From Acidimicrobiales bacterium (lineage in GTDB: Bacteria > Actinomycetota > Acidimicrobiia > Acidimicrobiales > MedAcidi-G1): a stretch of 61,302 bases of DNA. The stretch is taken from NCBI GenBank assembly GCA_029577135.1, contig JARQPW010000016.1, forward strand, positions 1-61,302, written 5' to 3'. Both the position numbers and the translations under genes were made by a program. The notes under the pieces are model-generated. The model was not told where the DNA came from and ran no database searches. It worked only from the letters and a program-made list of their open reading frames with translations. Of this stretch, positions 42,044-50,416 are shown in pieces (within the stretch, counting starts at the first letter, position 1; each line of letters starts with the position of its first letter).

Positions 42044-44305
42044 TCAGCCGCCTTCCTTGCCCAGGAAGACGGCACGGGCGAGGTCGTCGCGCTCGAGCAG
42101 ATCCTGTGCCGGGCCCTCGAAGCGGATCTGTCCCTTTTCGAGGAAGATGGCGCGGTCGGCGACCGCGAGTGCGACGTTCATGGACTGCTCGACGATGATG
42201 ATCGTCTGGCCCTGTGCCTGCAACTGCTCGATGACGCCGAGCAGGTCCTGGACCACGGTGGGGGCCAGTCCGAGCGAGAGTTCGTCGATGAGCAGGATCT
42301 CGGGGTCGTGGAGCAGCACCCGTGCCAGGGCGAGCATCTGCCGCTGGCCGCCGGACAGCGTGGTGGCTCGCTGGTCCTGGCGTCCGGCCAGGTCGGGGAA
42401 GAGTTCGAAGACCCGGTTGATTCGGTTGGCGACGTCGGTGCGGTCGCGGCGGTGGATGTAGGCGCCCATTGTGAGGTTCTGGTGGACGGTCATGTCGGGG
42501 AACACGCCCTTGCCGCCGGGCAGCTGGTGGATGCCGAGGGCGGCCCGTAGTTGCGGCGACGTGTAGGTGATCGTGCGACCGCCGAGGCGCACGACGCCAC
42601 GGCGCGGGGTACCGAGGCCGCTGATGACGCGCAGGAGGGTGGACTTGCCGGCCCCGTTGGTGCCGAGCAGCGCCAGCGTCTCACCCTGTTTCACCTCGAA
42701 GCCGACGTCGAAGAGGACCTGGACGGGTCCGTAGCAGAAGTCCAGGTTGTTGACCTGCAGGGCGGGAATCTCGCCCGATTCGTGGCGCCGCCGCTCCTCG
42801 TCCTGTTCGTCGAATAGCTCCTGGACGTTGAGCGACAGGTCGTGGCGGACTTGGCGGGCACCCCGGTAGAGGATCCAGCCGCCGAGGATCGAGGTCGGCA
42901 CCGACAGGACGAGGGCGGTGGTCCGTGGCCCCCAGGCGTCGGTGAAGAGCAGCGAGATGAGGCCGCCCCCGGCGGCGCCGATGAAGAAGATGTAGAGGGT
43001 GATGAGCGCCGTGCCGCTGCCGCGCAGGCGATAGGGCACGATCGACTGCATCAGCGGCCCGACCATGGCGAATGCGGCGATGAAGAGGACCGTCTGGGGC
43101 ACGCCGAAGGCGATGAACAGCGGCACATTCGGGACGGCGTACTGGATCGGCTTGAACAGGGTGCCGATGCCGATGCAGATGCCGACCATGCGCAGCGAGC
43201 GGGTGGGGTCCTCGCGCCAGAGGCGGTCGAACTTGGGGCCGATGTAGAGGAGACCGAAGACGGCGAAGATGCCGCCGACGGTGATGGTGATGCCGCGGTC
43301 GAGCGGGTCCAGGTTCCAGCGTTCCTCGAGGTAGAGGCTCTCGAGGACGGGAACGGTGAAGAGGCCGAAGCCGAGGGCGCTGAACCCGACGACCACCGTC
43401 TTGACGGTCCGGATCTGCATGAGCCGGGAGAACGCCGCGTCGAGGGAGACCGGCAGGGGGTCCTCCTCGACGAACGATTTGCCGAGCACGTCGATCTTCT
43501 CCCACTGGCCGCGTGGCGGCTCCTTCATGAAGAAAGCGGCGATCGCCATCATCGCCACCGGGATGCCGAAGAGGTAGTAGGCCCAGCGCCAGCCGTCGAC
43601 CTCGCCGGGTCCGTTGGCGGCCACGGCCACGGCGCCGACGAGGACCGGGCTGAGTATCGCCACGAGACGCGCCGATCCGCCCATGGTGGCGCCGAGGCGT
43701 CCGCGGATCCCGATGGGGTAGGTGTCGGCCATCAGCGACGAGTGGACCGGGATGGTGTTGGCCTTGGCGATGCCGACGCCGAATCGTGCCCAGAAGAAGG
43801 CGAAGGCGTTCGGGGCGAGGCCCGAAAGGAAGACCATGGCCGTGAAGAAGATGCTGGACCAGCCGATGATCGGGACACGCTTCATCCGGTCGGCGGCCCA
43901 GCCCATCGGGATGGCGCCGAAGACGACGAAGGCGCTCGACGAGGCGGCGATGAACGTGATGGTGCCGTCGCTCACCCCGAACGTGTCGCGCATGTCGGGG
44001 GCGAGGACGGTGATCGCAGCGGTCTGGAGTTCGTCGAGCGAGGCGAGCAGCAGCAGCACCACGAACGTGGCGGCGCCTCCGCCCATGGCGAGGCCCTTGC
44101 GGATGCTGATTCCCTCGGACTTGACGCCGGGCAGGAGTTCGTCGGCGAAGAGGACCTCCGAGGCGGCCTGTTGGGCCTCGCGGCGGGCCTCCTCCTCGAG
44201 GACGGTTGCCGCCAGCGAGGCGGCGCCGGCGCTCGCCTCCCCGTCGGAGGGAGGAGGATCTTCCATCGGGGGGTCGGCCACGAGGCGTGACCCTAACCGC
44301 GCCAT
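42044..44305 (-). CDS. MFS transporter fused to a LivF-type ABC ATPase
   Basis: The product has 753 residues. About 70-510 is a 12-helix major facilitator domain (TITFIAASSSAFVVFGAIPM, then FGVGIAKANTIPVHSSLMAD). After an acidic linker (LFDEQDEERRRHESGEIPAL), about 525-753 is a LivF ATPase with Walker A GTNGAGKST near 545-553, LSGGQRQ near 650 and Walker B ILLIDELSLGLAP near 673. The frame is continuous with no sign of a frameshift. Together with the following LivHMG fusion it supplies the second ATPase of the ABC system. The start at 44305 lies four bases from a palindrome; the ATG at 44266 is an alternative. Confidence 0.88.
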   Translation of the reverse strand: MARLGSRLVADPPMEDPPPSDGEASAGAASLAATVLEEEARREAQQAASEVLFADELLPGVKSEGISIRKGLAMGGGAATFVVLLLLASLDELQTAAITVLAPDMRDTFGVSDGTITFIAASSSAFVVFGAIPMGWAADRMKRVPIIGWSSIFFTAMVFLSGLAPNAFAFFWARFGVGIAKANTIPVHSSLMADTYPIGIRGRLGATMGGSARLVAILSPVLVGAVAVAANGPGEVDGWRWAYYLFGIPVAMMAIAAFFMKEPPRGQWEKIDVLGKSFVEEDPLPVSLDAAFSRLMQIRTVKTVVVGFSALGFGLFTVPVLESLYLEERWNLDPLDRGITITVGGIFAVFGLLYIGPKFDRLWREDPTRSLRMVGICIGIGTLFKPIQYAVPNVPLFIAFGVPQTVLFIAAFAMVGPLMQSIVPYRLRGSGTALITLYIFFIGAAGGGLISLLFTDAWGPRTTALVLSVPTSILGGWILYRGARQVRHDLSLNVQELFDEQDEERRRHESGEIPALQVNNLDFCYGPVQVLFDVGFEVKQGETLALLGTNGAGKSTLLRVISGLGTPRRGVVRLGGRTITYTSPQLRAALGIHQLPGGKGVFPDMTVHQNLTMGAYIHRRDRTDVANRINRVFELFPDLAGRQDQRATTLSGGQRQMLALARVLLHDPEILLIDELSLGLAPTVVQDLLGVIEQLQAQGQTIIIVEQSMNVALAVADRAIFLEKGQIRFEGPAQDLLERDDLARAVFLGKEGG

Positions 44306-44309
44306 GAAT

Positions 44310-44324
44310 CTGACGCGGCGTCAG
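44310..44324. promoter_or_regulatory. Perfect palindrome between the transporter operon and glpD
   Basis: CTGACGCGGCGTCAG is a 7-1-7 inverted repeat in the 70-base divergent gap. Size and symmetry fit a TetR- or GntR-type operator controlling the transporter operon, glpD or both. The cognate regulator is not known; the TetR gene at 46 kb is only a candidate. Confidence 0.5.
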
Positions 44325-44360
44325 GTAATGGTGGGTCGAAGGTTTCCGGATGGAGCGCCC

Positions 44361-44366
44361 TACCAT
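44361..44366 (+). promoter_or_regulatory. Possible -10 box of glpD
   Basis: TACCAT lies nine bases before the glpD ATG with no ribosome site, close to the leaderless pattern seen elsewhere. Confidence 0.35.
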
Positions 44367-44375
44367 CCGAGGGCC

Positions 44376-45992
44376 ATGCCCGACCCCGTTGCGACCGCCT
44401 TCTGCCGTGATCGTTCCCTCGAACGTCTGGCGTCCGAGCGGTTCGACCTGCTCGTCGTCGGCGGTGGTGTCACGGGCGCGGGCATCGCCCTCGACGCTGC
44501 CTCCCGCGGCCTGTCGGTGGCCCTCGTCGACAAGGCGGATCTGGCGTCGGGGACCTCGTCGAAGTCCTCGAAACTGGTGCACGGCGGGCTGCGCTACCTC
44601 CAGCAGGGTGAGTTCGGGCTCGTGTACCAGGCGCTCGCCGAGCGCCGACGGCTGCTCCGCAACGCCCCGCACCTGGTGGCACCCCTGTCGTTCGTCGTGC
44701 CCATCCTGCGCAGCGGCGGGATCATCGACCGGCGCCTGGCAAGGGCCCTCGGCCTGGGGCTCTGGCAGTACGACCTCACGGGCGGCGCCCGTCTGGGATG
44801 GCACCGGCGCCTCGACGTCGACGAGGTACTCGCTCGGCTGCCGCAACTCCGTCGCGACCAGATCGCCTCGGGGTACCTCTACTGGGACGCCTGGGTCGAC
44901 GATGCCCGGCTGGCCCTGGTGTTGGCCCGGACGGCGGCCCTCGACCACGGGGCGGTCGTGGCGAACTATGCGCGGCTGGCCGGGGTCGGACGGGAAGGCG
45001 GCCCGGACGGCCGGGTGACGGACGCAGTCCTCGAGGTCGACGGTCGGACGATCGAGGTGGCCTGCGACGGCGTGGTCAACGCCTGCGGGGTCTGGGCCGA
45101 GGAGGTGCAGGGCCTGACCGGCGTGGCTGACACGTTCGACATCCGGCCGGCCAAGGGAGTCCACCTGACGGTGCCGGCCGCGCGGCTCTCGCCCGACGGC
45201 GCCCTGCTGATCCCGGTGAAGGGTGACAAGCGGAGCATCTTCGTGCTGCCCTGGCCGGGTGGTCGCACCTACATCGGGACCACGGACACCGACTTCGACG
45301 GCGAGCTCGACGAGCCGCGCTGCACGGCCGACGACGTCGCCTACCTGCTCGACGCCGTGAACTCCCTGACCGATGCCGACCTCGTCCCCGGTGACGTGAC
45401 CGGCTCGTGGGCCGGCCTACGACCGCTGGTGGCAACCGCCGAGACAGAGCGGACCGCCGACCTGTCCCGCCACCACCTGGTGCAGTCGGACGAGTCGGGG
45501 GTGGTCACGGTGACCGGCGGCAAGCTCACCACCTACCGGCGGATGGCCCAGGACACCGTCGACGCGGTGTGCGAGCTGCGCGGCGAGCGTCGCCGGTGCC
45601 GCACGAAGCGGCTGCCCCTCCTGGGCGTAACGGGCAACGGTGTGTCGGGAGCCGATCCGCATCTGGCCGGCCGCTTCGGAAGCGAGGCGTCGACGGTGCT
45701 CGACCTGATCCGGGACGACCCGTTGCTCGGCGAACCACTCGTTCCGGGCCTGCCCTACCGGCGGGCCGAGGCGGTGCATGCCGTGCGCTCGGAGATGGCG
45801 GTCACCCTCGACGACGTGCTGTCGCGCCGGACCCGGGCTCGGCTCGAGGATCGCCGGGCCACACTTGTGGCGGCACCGGAGGTGGCGGCCCTCGTCGGGG
45901 AGGCTGCCGGCTGGACCGACGAGCGCTGCGAGGCGGAGGTGGCGGCGTTCTGGGAGTCCGTTGAGGCGGAGGTGGCGGCCGAGTCGGCCTAG
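44376..45992 (+). CDS. glpD: Glycerol-3-phosphate dehydrogenase (FAD)
   Basis: The product has 538 residues. The FAD motif is LLVVGGGVTGAGIALDAASR near residue 22; SGTSSKSSKLVHGGLRYLQQ and TGSWAGLRPL are GlpD hallmarks, followed by the C-terminal DAO domain. It oxidises glycerol 3-phosphate to dihydroxyacetone phosphate at the membrane, passing electrons to quinone. No glpK or glpF is nearby. Confidence 0.95.
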   Translation: MPDPVATAFCRDRSLERLASERFDLLVVGGGVTGAGIALDAASRGLSVALVDKADLASGTSSKSSKLVHGGLRYLQQGEFGLVYQALAERRRLLRNAPHLVAPLSFVVPILRSGGIIDRRLARALGLGLWQYDLTGGARLGWHRRLDVDEVLARLPQLRRDQIASGYLYWDAWVDDARLALVLARTAALDHGAVVANYARLAGVGREGGPDGRVTDAVLEVDGRTIEVACDGVVNACGVWAEEVQGLTGVADTFDIRPAKGVHLTVPAARLSPDGALLIPVKGDKRSIFVLPWPGGRTYIGTTDTDFDGELDEPRCTADDVAYLLDAVNSLTDADLVPGDVTGSWAGLRPLVATAETERTADLSRHHLVQSDESGVVTVTGGKLTTYRRMAQDTVDAVCELRGERRRCRTKRLPLLGVTGNGVSGADPHLAGRFGSEASTVLDLIRDDPLLGEPLVPGLPYRRAEAVHAVRSEMAVTLDDVLSRRTRARLEDRRATLVAAPEVAALVGEAAGWTDERCEAEVAAFWESVEAEVAAESA

Positions 45993-46132
45993 CCGTAGCC
46001 GGCGAGCGGGTCGTGGTCGTCGACCTGTTCGAAGACACGCTTGACCTTGCCCACCTCGGTGCGCCCCATCGAGCCGTCGGGCACGAGTTCGACCGTTGCC
46101 CGGATGTGGATGCGGTCCGCCAGCGACCCGGG
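45989..46132 (-). pseudogene. 3' remnant of a CoA-ligase (phenylacetate-CoA ligase-like) gene
   Basis: Between the TetR stop and a TAG that overlaps the glpD stop on the other strand, the same frame as TetR encodes 46 residues including RIHIRATVELVPDGSMGRTE and VGKVKRVFEQ. This reads like the C-terminal end of AMP-forming phenylacetate-CoA ligase-type enzymes (hydrophobic strand, P-G-S-x-x-R-T-E, Lys near the catalytic position). The rest of the gene and a proper start are missing, so it is probably debris of a deletion. Confidence 0.4.
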
Positions 46133-46798
46133 TCAGTCCTCGGGGACGTGGGTGTCGACCACGGTCTGGACCGTCCGCTCGAACAGGGCGGGGAGGTCGA
46201 CCTGGGTGGTGAGGGCCAGACGGGTCGAGGGGTCGACGTCGGGATCCTCGACCTCGGACCAGACGGCGGTGCGGGAGCGCTCGGGGGTGATCGCCCGTTC
46301 GTCGCGGAGGGCCAGGACGAGGAACCCGCCGACGCAGATGAGGATGGCCCGCAGGGCGTCCCGGGCCTCCTCGCCCACGACGCCGGCGGCGGTCAACTCC
46401 CGGGCCATCGCCACCTCGAGGTGCTTGTTGAGCACCGAGGTCTCGCCGTGGAGCTCGGCCAGCTTGGTGATGCCCCGGTGGGCGAGGGCCTCGTCCCAGA
46501 GGTGCCGGGCCACCGACATGACCCGTTGGCGTGCCGTGTCGCCCGAGGCGGCCTGTTGGCCGAGGCGCTCGCCGTGGCGTCGGATCACGGCGTCGACCAC
46601 GTCGTCCCGACTGCCGACGTGCCAGTAGATGGTGGTGGTCGCCACACCGAGTTCTCTGGCGAGGCGCCGCATGGTGAGCGCCTCGGGACCGCCTCGGTCC
46701 ACGAGCCGGAGGGCCGCCTCGACCACGTCGTCGCGTTCGAGGCCGGCGTGCCGGCTGGAGGTGCGCCGTGAGCCGTCGGAAACACGCGCCTGGGCCAC
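46133..46798 (-). CDS. TetR/AcrR family transcriptional regulator
   Basis: The product has 221 residues. The HTH is at about 20-65: VVEAALRLVDRGGPEALTMR, then RLARELGVATTTIYWHVGSR. The C-terminal ligand-binding domain is helical and unassigned. The GTG at 46798 is fixed by a TAGGGT box seven bases upstream. It is divergent from the amidohydrolase operon and is the likely regulator of it and of itself through the 66-base gap. Confidence 0.88.
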   Translation of the reverse strand: MAQARVSDGSRRTSSRHAGLERDDVVEAALRLVDRGGPEALTMRRLARELGVATTTIYWHVGSRDDVVDAVIRRHGERLGQQAASGDTARQRVMSVARHLWDEALAHRGITKLAELHGETSVLNKHLEVAMARELTAAGVVGEEARDALRAILICVGGFLVLALRDERAITPERSRTAVWSEVEDPDVDPSTRLALTTQVDLPALFERTVQTVVDTHVPED

Positions 46799-46805
46799 GG
46801 GTTGC

Positions 46806-46811
46806 ACCCTA
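46806..46811 (-). promoter_or_regulatory. -10 box of the TetR gene (leaderless type)
   Basis: On the minus strand TAGGGT is followed by seven bases and the GTG start. There is no ribosome site between them. Confidence 0.5.
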
Positions 46812-46864
46812 GCCCGAAAGTATGTGACAGTGTTCAAGACAGAAGCCCTCCCAGGAGCCCGCCC

Positions 46865-48154
46865 ATGACCAAACCTTCCAGGACCCCGGCGAGCACCGGC
46901 CCCGAGCCGTACATCGTCGTCTCCTCCGACACCCACGCCGGCCTGCAGTGCGAGGAGTACCGGCCCTACCTCGAGTCGTCCCTCCACGAGGAGTTCGACA
47001 CCTATGTCGCCGAGCGCCATGAGCACCGCCGCATCCAGGAGGAGATGAACGCCGAGTTCATCGAGGAGTGGGAGGGCGACAACGCCGAGGGGCTCGTCGG
47101 CGCCTACGACCCCGACGTCCGGGACAAGGTGCTCGACGCCGATGGAGTGGCCGGTGAGGTCATCTTCGCCGACGGCGACGCCGTCACCGGCCAGGAGTCG
47201 CCTCCCTTCGGCGCCGGCCTGGCCGCCGGCCAGATCACCGATTCCCGGCAGGCCTTCGGCGGCGCCCGGGCCCACAACCGCTGGCTCGAGGAGTTCTGCG
47301 CCACCAACCCGGTCCGCCGCGCCGGCGTGGCACTGGTACCGATCACGCACGACGTCGACGAGGCCGTGCGCGAGATCGAGTCCCTGGCCGGCCGCCCCGG
47401 CATCCACGGGATCATGATCCCGACCATGTGGCACGGCTTCGCGCCCTACGGCAGCGACCACTACGACAAGGTGTGGGCCGCCTGCGCCGCGACCGGCCTC
47501 GTCGTCCACACCCACTCGGGCGAGGCCGACTTCGACGCCTACGGCGAGAACGTGGCCATGTACGTCAGCGAGGTGCCGTTCTGGACCCATCGGCCGCTCT
47601 GGCAATTGCTGTTCTCCGGCAAGTTCGACCGGTTCCCCGGGCTGAAGTACTGCGTCGTCGAGAGCGGCTCCTACTGGCTCGGCGACCTGCTCTGGAAGAG
47701 CGACGTCAACTTCGGTGCCAGTTGGAAGATCAAGAAGATGGGCTCCCGGATGAAGGGCCTCCTCACGAAACTGCCGTCCGATTACATCGGCGAGAGCATC
47801 TTCATCGGCGCATCCACCATGTCGAAGGAGGAGATCCGCCGTCGCCACGTCAACGGAATCCACGCTCTCATGTGGGGCACCGACTACCCGCACCCCGAGG
47901 GCTCGTGGCCCAACACCGTGGTGCGCCTGGAGACCGACTTCCGGGATGCCTCGATCGAGGACACCCGCCGGCTCCTGGGGCTCAACGCCATCGACTGCTA
48001 CGGCCTCGACTTCGATGGGCTGACCGACATCGCCGCCGACATCGGCCCGACGCCCGAGTCGCTCGGCCAGGACCCCGACCTGCGCACGCCCCCCGATGCC
48101 GCCCGCAGTGCCCGCTGGTGGCTCGACGAGTACGACTGTTCACTGCAGTTCTGA
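46865..48154 (+). CDS. Amidohydrolase family 2 metal-dependent hydrolase, first copy
   Basis: The product has 429 residues of the amidohydrolase-2 TIM barrel (PF04909 type). Putative metal and catalytic positions are in VVSSDTHAG near the start, VVHTHSGEADFDA in the middle and MWGTDYPHPEGSWP near the end. Members decarboxylate or hydrolyse ring compounds; the substrate here is unknown. An AGGAG site precedes the ATG. It is the first gene of a run with its paralogue, an SDR and an aldolase-SDR fusion, opposite TetR, suggesting a small catabolic operon. Confidence 0.85.
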   Translation: MTKPSRTPASTGPEPYIVVSSDTHAGLQCEEYRPYLESSLHEEFDTYVAERHEHRRIQEEMNAEFIEEWEGDNAEGLVGAYDPDVRDKVLDADGVAGEVIFADGDAVTGQESPPFGAGLAAGQITDSRQAFGGARAHNRWLEEFCATNPVRRAGVALVPITHDVDEAVREIESLAGRPGIHGIMIPTMWHGFAPYGSDHYDKVWAACAATGLVVHTHSGEADFDAYGENVAMYVSEVPFWTHRPLWQLLFSGKFDRFPGLKYCVVESGSYWLGDLLWKSDVNFGASWKIKKMGSRMKGLLTKLPSDYIGESIFIGASTMSKEEIRRRHVNGIHALMWGTDYPHPEGSWPNTVVRLETDFRDASIEDTRRLLGLNAIDCYGLDFDGLTDIAADIGPTPESLGQDPDLRTPPDAARSARWWLDEYDCSLQF

Positions 48155-48164
48155 GGAGGCTGCC

Positions 48165-49481
48165 ATGTCCGGAATCACCGTTCCCGAGACCGACCACCAC
48201 ATCGTCATCTCGGCCGACAGCCACTGCGGTGCCGACCTGCGCGGCTACAAGCCGTACCTCGAGCAGAGGTTCCACGAAGACTTCGACGCCTGGGTCGACT
48301 CGGTCGAGGCCGAGCACGCCCGCATCGAAGCGGCGTTCAAGGACAGCGACCGTTCGGTCCGCAACGTCGGCATCGACGGCGACCCGGTCCTCGACGCCGA
48401 CCGCAACTACTCGAGCGAGCGCCGCCTGCGCGAGCAGGAGGCGGACGGCGTAATCGCCACGGTGCTCTTCCCCAACACCCAGCCCCCGTTCGCCCCGCTG
48501 GCGGCGACCTCCTTCGAGGCCCCCGGCTACGACACCGACATCGACCACCGCTGGGCCGGCCTACGGGCCCACAACCGGTGGCTGCTCGACCTGATCGGCG
48601 AAGCCCCCGAGCGACGGGCGGGCATCGCCCAGATCTTCCTCGCCGACGTCGAGGGCTCGGTCGCCGAGATCGAGTGGGCGGCGGAGCACGGCTTCCGGGG
48701 CGGGATCCTCCTGCCCGGTGCACCCCCCGGCTCGCCGTTCGAGCCGCTCTACGCCAGTTGCTACGAGCCGATCTGGGCGGCTGCCGAGGCCAACGGGATG
48801 CCGGTCAACCACCACTCCGGGGGCGCCACCCCCGACTTCGGCGACCACTTGCCGTCGTCGCTGGCGATGTTCATGCTCGAGGTCACCTGGTGGAGTCATC
48901 GGGCGCTGTGGCACCTCATGTTCAGCGGGGTGTTCGAGCGGCACCCCGACCTGCAGTTCACCAACACCGAGACCGGCACCGCCTGGGTCCCCGAGACCCT
49001 TGACCGGCTGGACTCCTTCTACGACCGCATGAAGCACTCGAAGTACGGCTCCGAGGCGGTCTTCGGCGGCATGGCCGTGGCCGGCATGTCGCTCACCCCG
49101 ACCGAGTACTGGCAGCGCCAGTGCCACGTCGGCGCCAGCTTCCTGCGCCCGACCGAGGTCCACCTGCCCGCCGAGATCGGCATCGACAACGTCATGTGGG
49201 GCTCCGACTACCCGCACATCGAGGGCTCGCACCCGTTCACGAGGGAGCACCTGCGCCTCACGTTCGCCGACCAGCCCGTGGACGAGGTCGTCAGGCTCCT
49301 GACGACCAACGTGGCCGAGTTGTACAACTTCGACCTCGAGGCACTGCTGCCGCTGGCCGAGCAGCACTGCCCGACGAAGGCCGAGGTGGCGACACCCATC
49401 GACTACGCCGACATCCCGGACCGGGCCAAGGGCTGCCCGGGCATGGCGCCCCAGAACCAGACGCAGGCGAACGCCGCGTGA
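48165..49481 (+). CDS. Amidohydrolase family 2 metal-dependent hydrolase, second copy
   Basis: The product has 438 residues and is a paralogue of the preceding gene with the same motif order: VISADSHCG, PVNHHSGGATPDFG and MWGSDYPHIEGSHPF. The two copies share the RGYKPYLE/EYRPYLE start but differ in most positions, so the duplication is old and they may form a heteromer or act in sequence. A GAGGAGG ribosome site precedes the ATG, ten bases after the first copy. Confidence 0.85.
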   Translation: MSGITVPETDHHIVISADSHCGADLRGYKPYLEQRFHEDFDAWVDSVEAEHARIEAAFKDSDRSVRNVGIDGDPVLDADRNYSSERRLREQEADGVIATVLFPNTQPPFAPLAATSFEAPGYDTDIDHRWAGLRAHNRWLLDLIGEAPERRAGIAQIFLADVEGSVAEIEWAAEHGFRGGILLPGAPPGSPFEPLYASCYEPIWAAAEANGMPVNHHSGGATPDFGDHLPSSLAMFMLEVTWWSHRALWHLMFSGVFERHPDLQFTNTETGTAWVPETLDRLDSFYDRMKHSKYGSEAVFGGMAVAGMSLTPTEYWQRQCHVGASFLRPTEVHLPAEIGIDNVMWGSDYPHIEGSHPFTREHLRLTFADQPVDEVVRLLTTNVAELYNFDLEALLPLAEQHCPTKAEVATPIDYADIPDRAKGCPGMAPQNQTQANAA

Positions 49482-50395
49482 GCGGCGGGTCGGGCGCCGA
49501 CCTGGCACCCCTCGAGATCGAGGGCGCCGTCGCCGTCGTCACGGGCGGTGCCAACGGCATCGGGAGGGGGATCGTGCGGGCGCTCCTCGAGCGGGGAGCA
49601 ACGGTCGTCATCGCCGACATCGAGGAGCCGGTGCTCGACGCCACGGTCGAGGAGTTCGCTGCCGAGTTCGGCGAGGCCGCCGTGTCGGGGCTACAGACCG
49701 ATGTCAGCGACGAGGCTTCCATCGAGGCGCTGGCCGAACACATCTTCGCCACGTTCGGCCGGTGCAACGTGTTGTTCAACAACGCCGGCGTCGGCTCCGG
49801 CGGTGGCGGCAAGGCCTGGACCAACGAGCCCAACGACTGGAAGTGGTGCTTCGGGGTCAACGTCTTCGGCACCGCCCACGGCGTCATCTCGTTCGTCCCC
49901 CGCATGATCGAGTCGGGGCTGCCCGGCCACGTGGTCAACACCTCGTCCGGCGACGGCGGCTTCGCTCCGGTGCCGATGGCCTCCGTCTACGCCTCGAGCA
50001 AGGCGGCGGTGTCGTGCTTCACCGAGGCACTCCACCACCAGCTCCTGGCCGAGGCAGAGGGGATGGGCGCGTCGGTCTTCTACCCGTCGGGTGGTCTCAT
50101 GGACACCGGCCTGTTCACGGCCCAGCGCAACCGGCCCGAGCACCTGCAGCGCGTGCGCGGTGGCACGGGGCGGGCCAGCATGACCTTCGACGAGCTCAAG
50201 GCGCTGCTCGAGAAGGCCGGCCGCGACGTGAAGGTGGCCGACCTCGACGAGCTGGGCCGGTTCGTCGTGGACTGCGTGGCGGAGCGCCGCTACGTCATCG
50301 CCCGGGACCTCGATGACACGATCGAACTGCTCCACCGTCGGGCCGACGCCATCGGCCGCTTCGAAGTGCCGCCCCACCACGACATGGGGCTCTGA
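49478..50395 (+). CDS. Short-chain dehydrogenase/reductase
   Basis: The product has 305 residues. The NAD(P) motif is VVTGGANGIGRG; NNAG is present as LFNNAGVG; the catalytic Ser is in NTSSGDGG and Tyr-x3-Lys in YASSK. The GTG start overlaps the stop of the amidohydrolase (GTGA), showing translational coupling and a common pathway. The alcohol or keto substrate is unknown. Confidence 0.9.
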   Translation: MSGGSGADLAPLEIEGAVAVVTGGANGIGRGIVRALLERGATVVIADIEEPVLDATVEEFAAEFGEAAVSGLQTDVSDEASIEALAEHIFATFGRCNVLFNNAGVGSGGGGKAWTNEPNDWKWCFGVNVFGTAHGVISFVPRMIESGLPGHVVNTSSGDGGFAPVPMASVYASSKAAVSCFTEALHHQLLAEAEGMGASVFYPSGGLMDTGLFTAQRNRPEHLQRVRGGTGRASMTFDELKALLEKAGRDVKVADLDELGRFVVDCVAERRYVIARDLDDTIELLHRRADAIGRFEVPPHHDMGL

Positions 50396-50403
50396 GTCCC
50401 CGC

Positions 50404-50409
50404 TACCGT
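50404..50409 (+). promoter_or_regulatory. -10 box of the aldolase-SDR gene (leaderless type)
   Basis: TACCGT is followed by seven bases and the ATG at 50417. It suggests the aldolase-SDR gene has its own promoter even though it follows the SDR gene by only 21 bases. Confidence 0.45.
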
Positions 50410-50416
50410 TCCGGGC

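Noticed and set aside
39178-44305. Possible frameshift artefact as the explanation of the fused transporters
   Set aside because: Both frames are continuous, codon use is uniform across the joints and linkers look natural, so I treat the fusions as real pending read data.
46799-46864. Search for a TetR operator palindrome in the TetR-amidohydrolase gap
   Set aside because: Only weak direct repeats (GACAG) were found; no convincing inverted repeat, so no operator is annotated.
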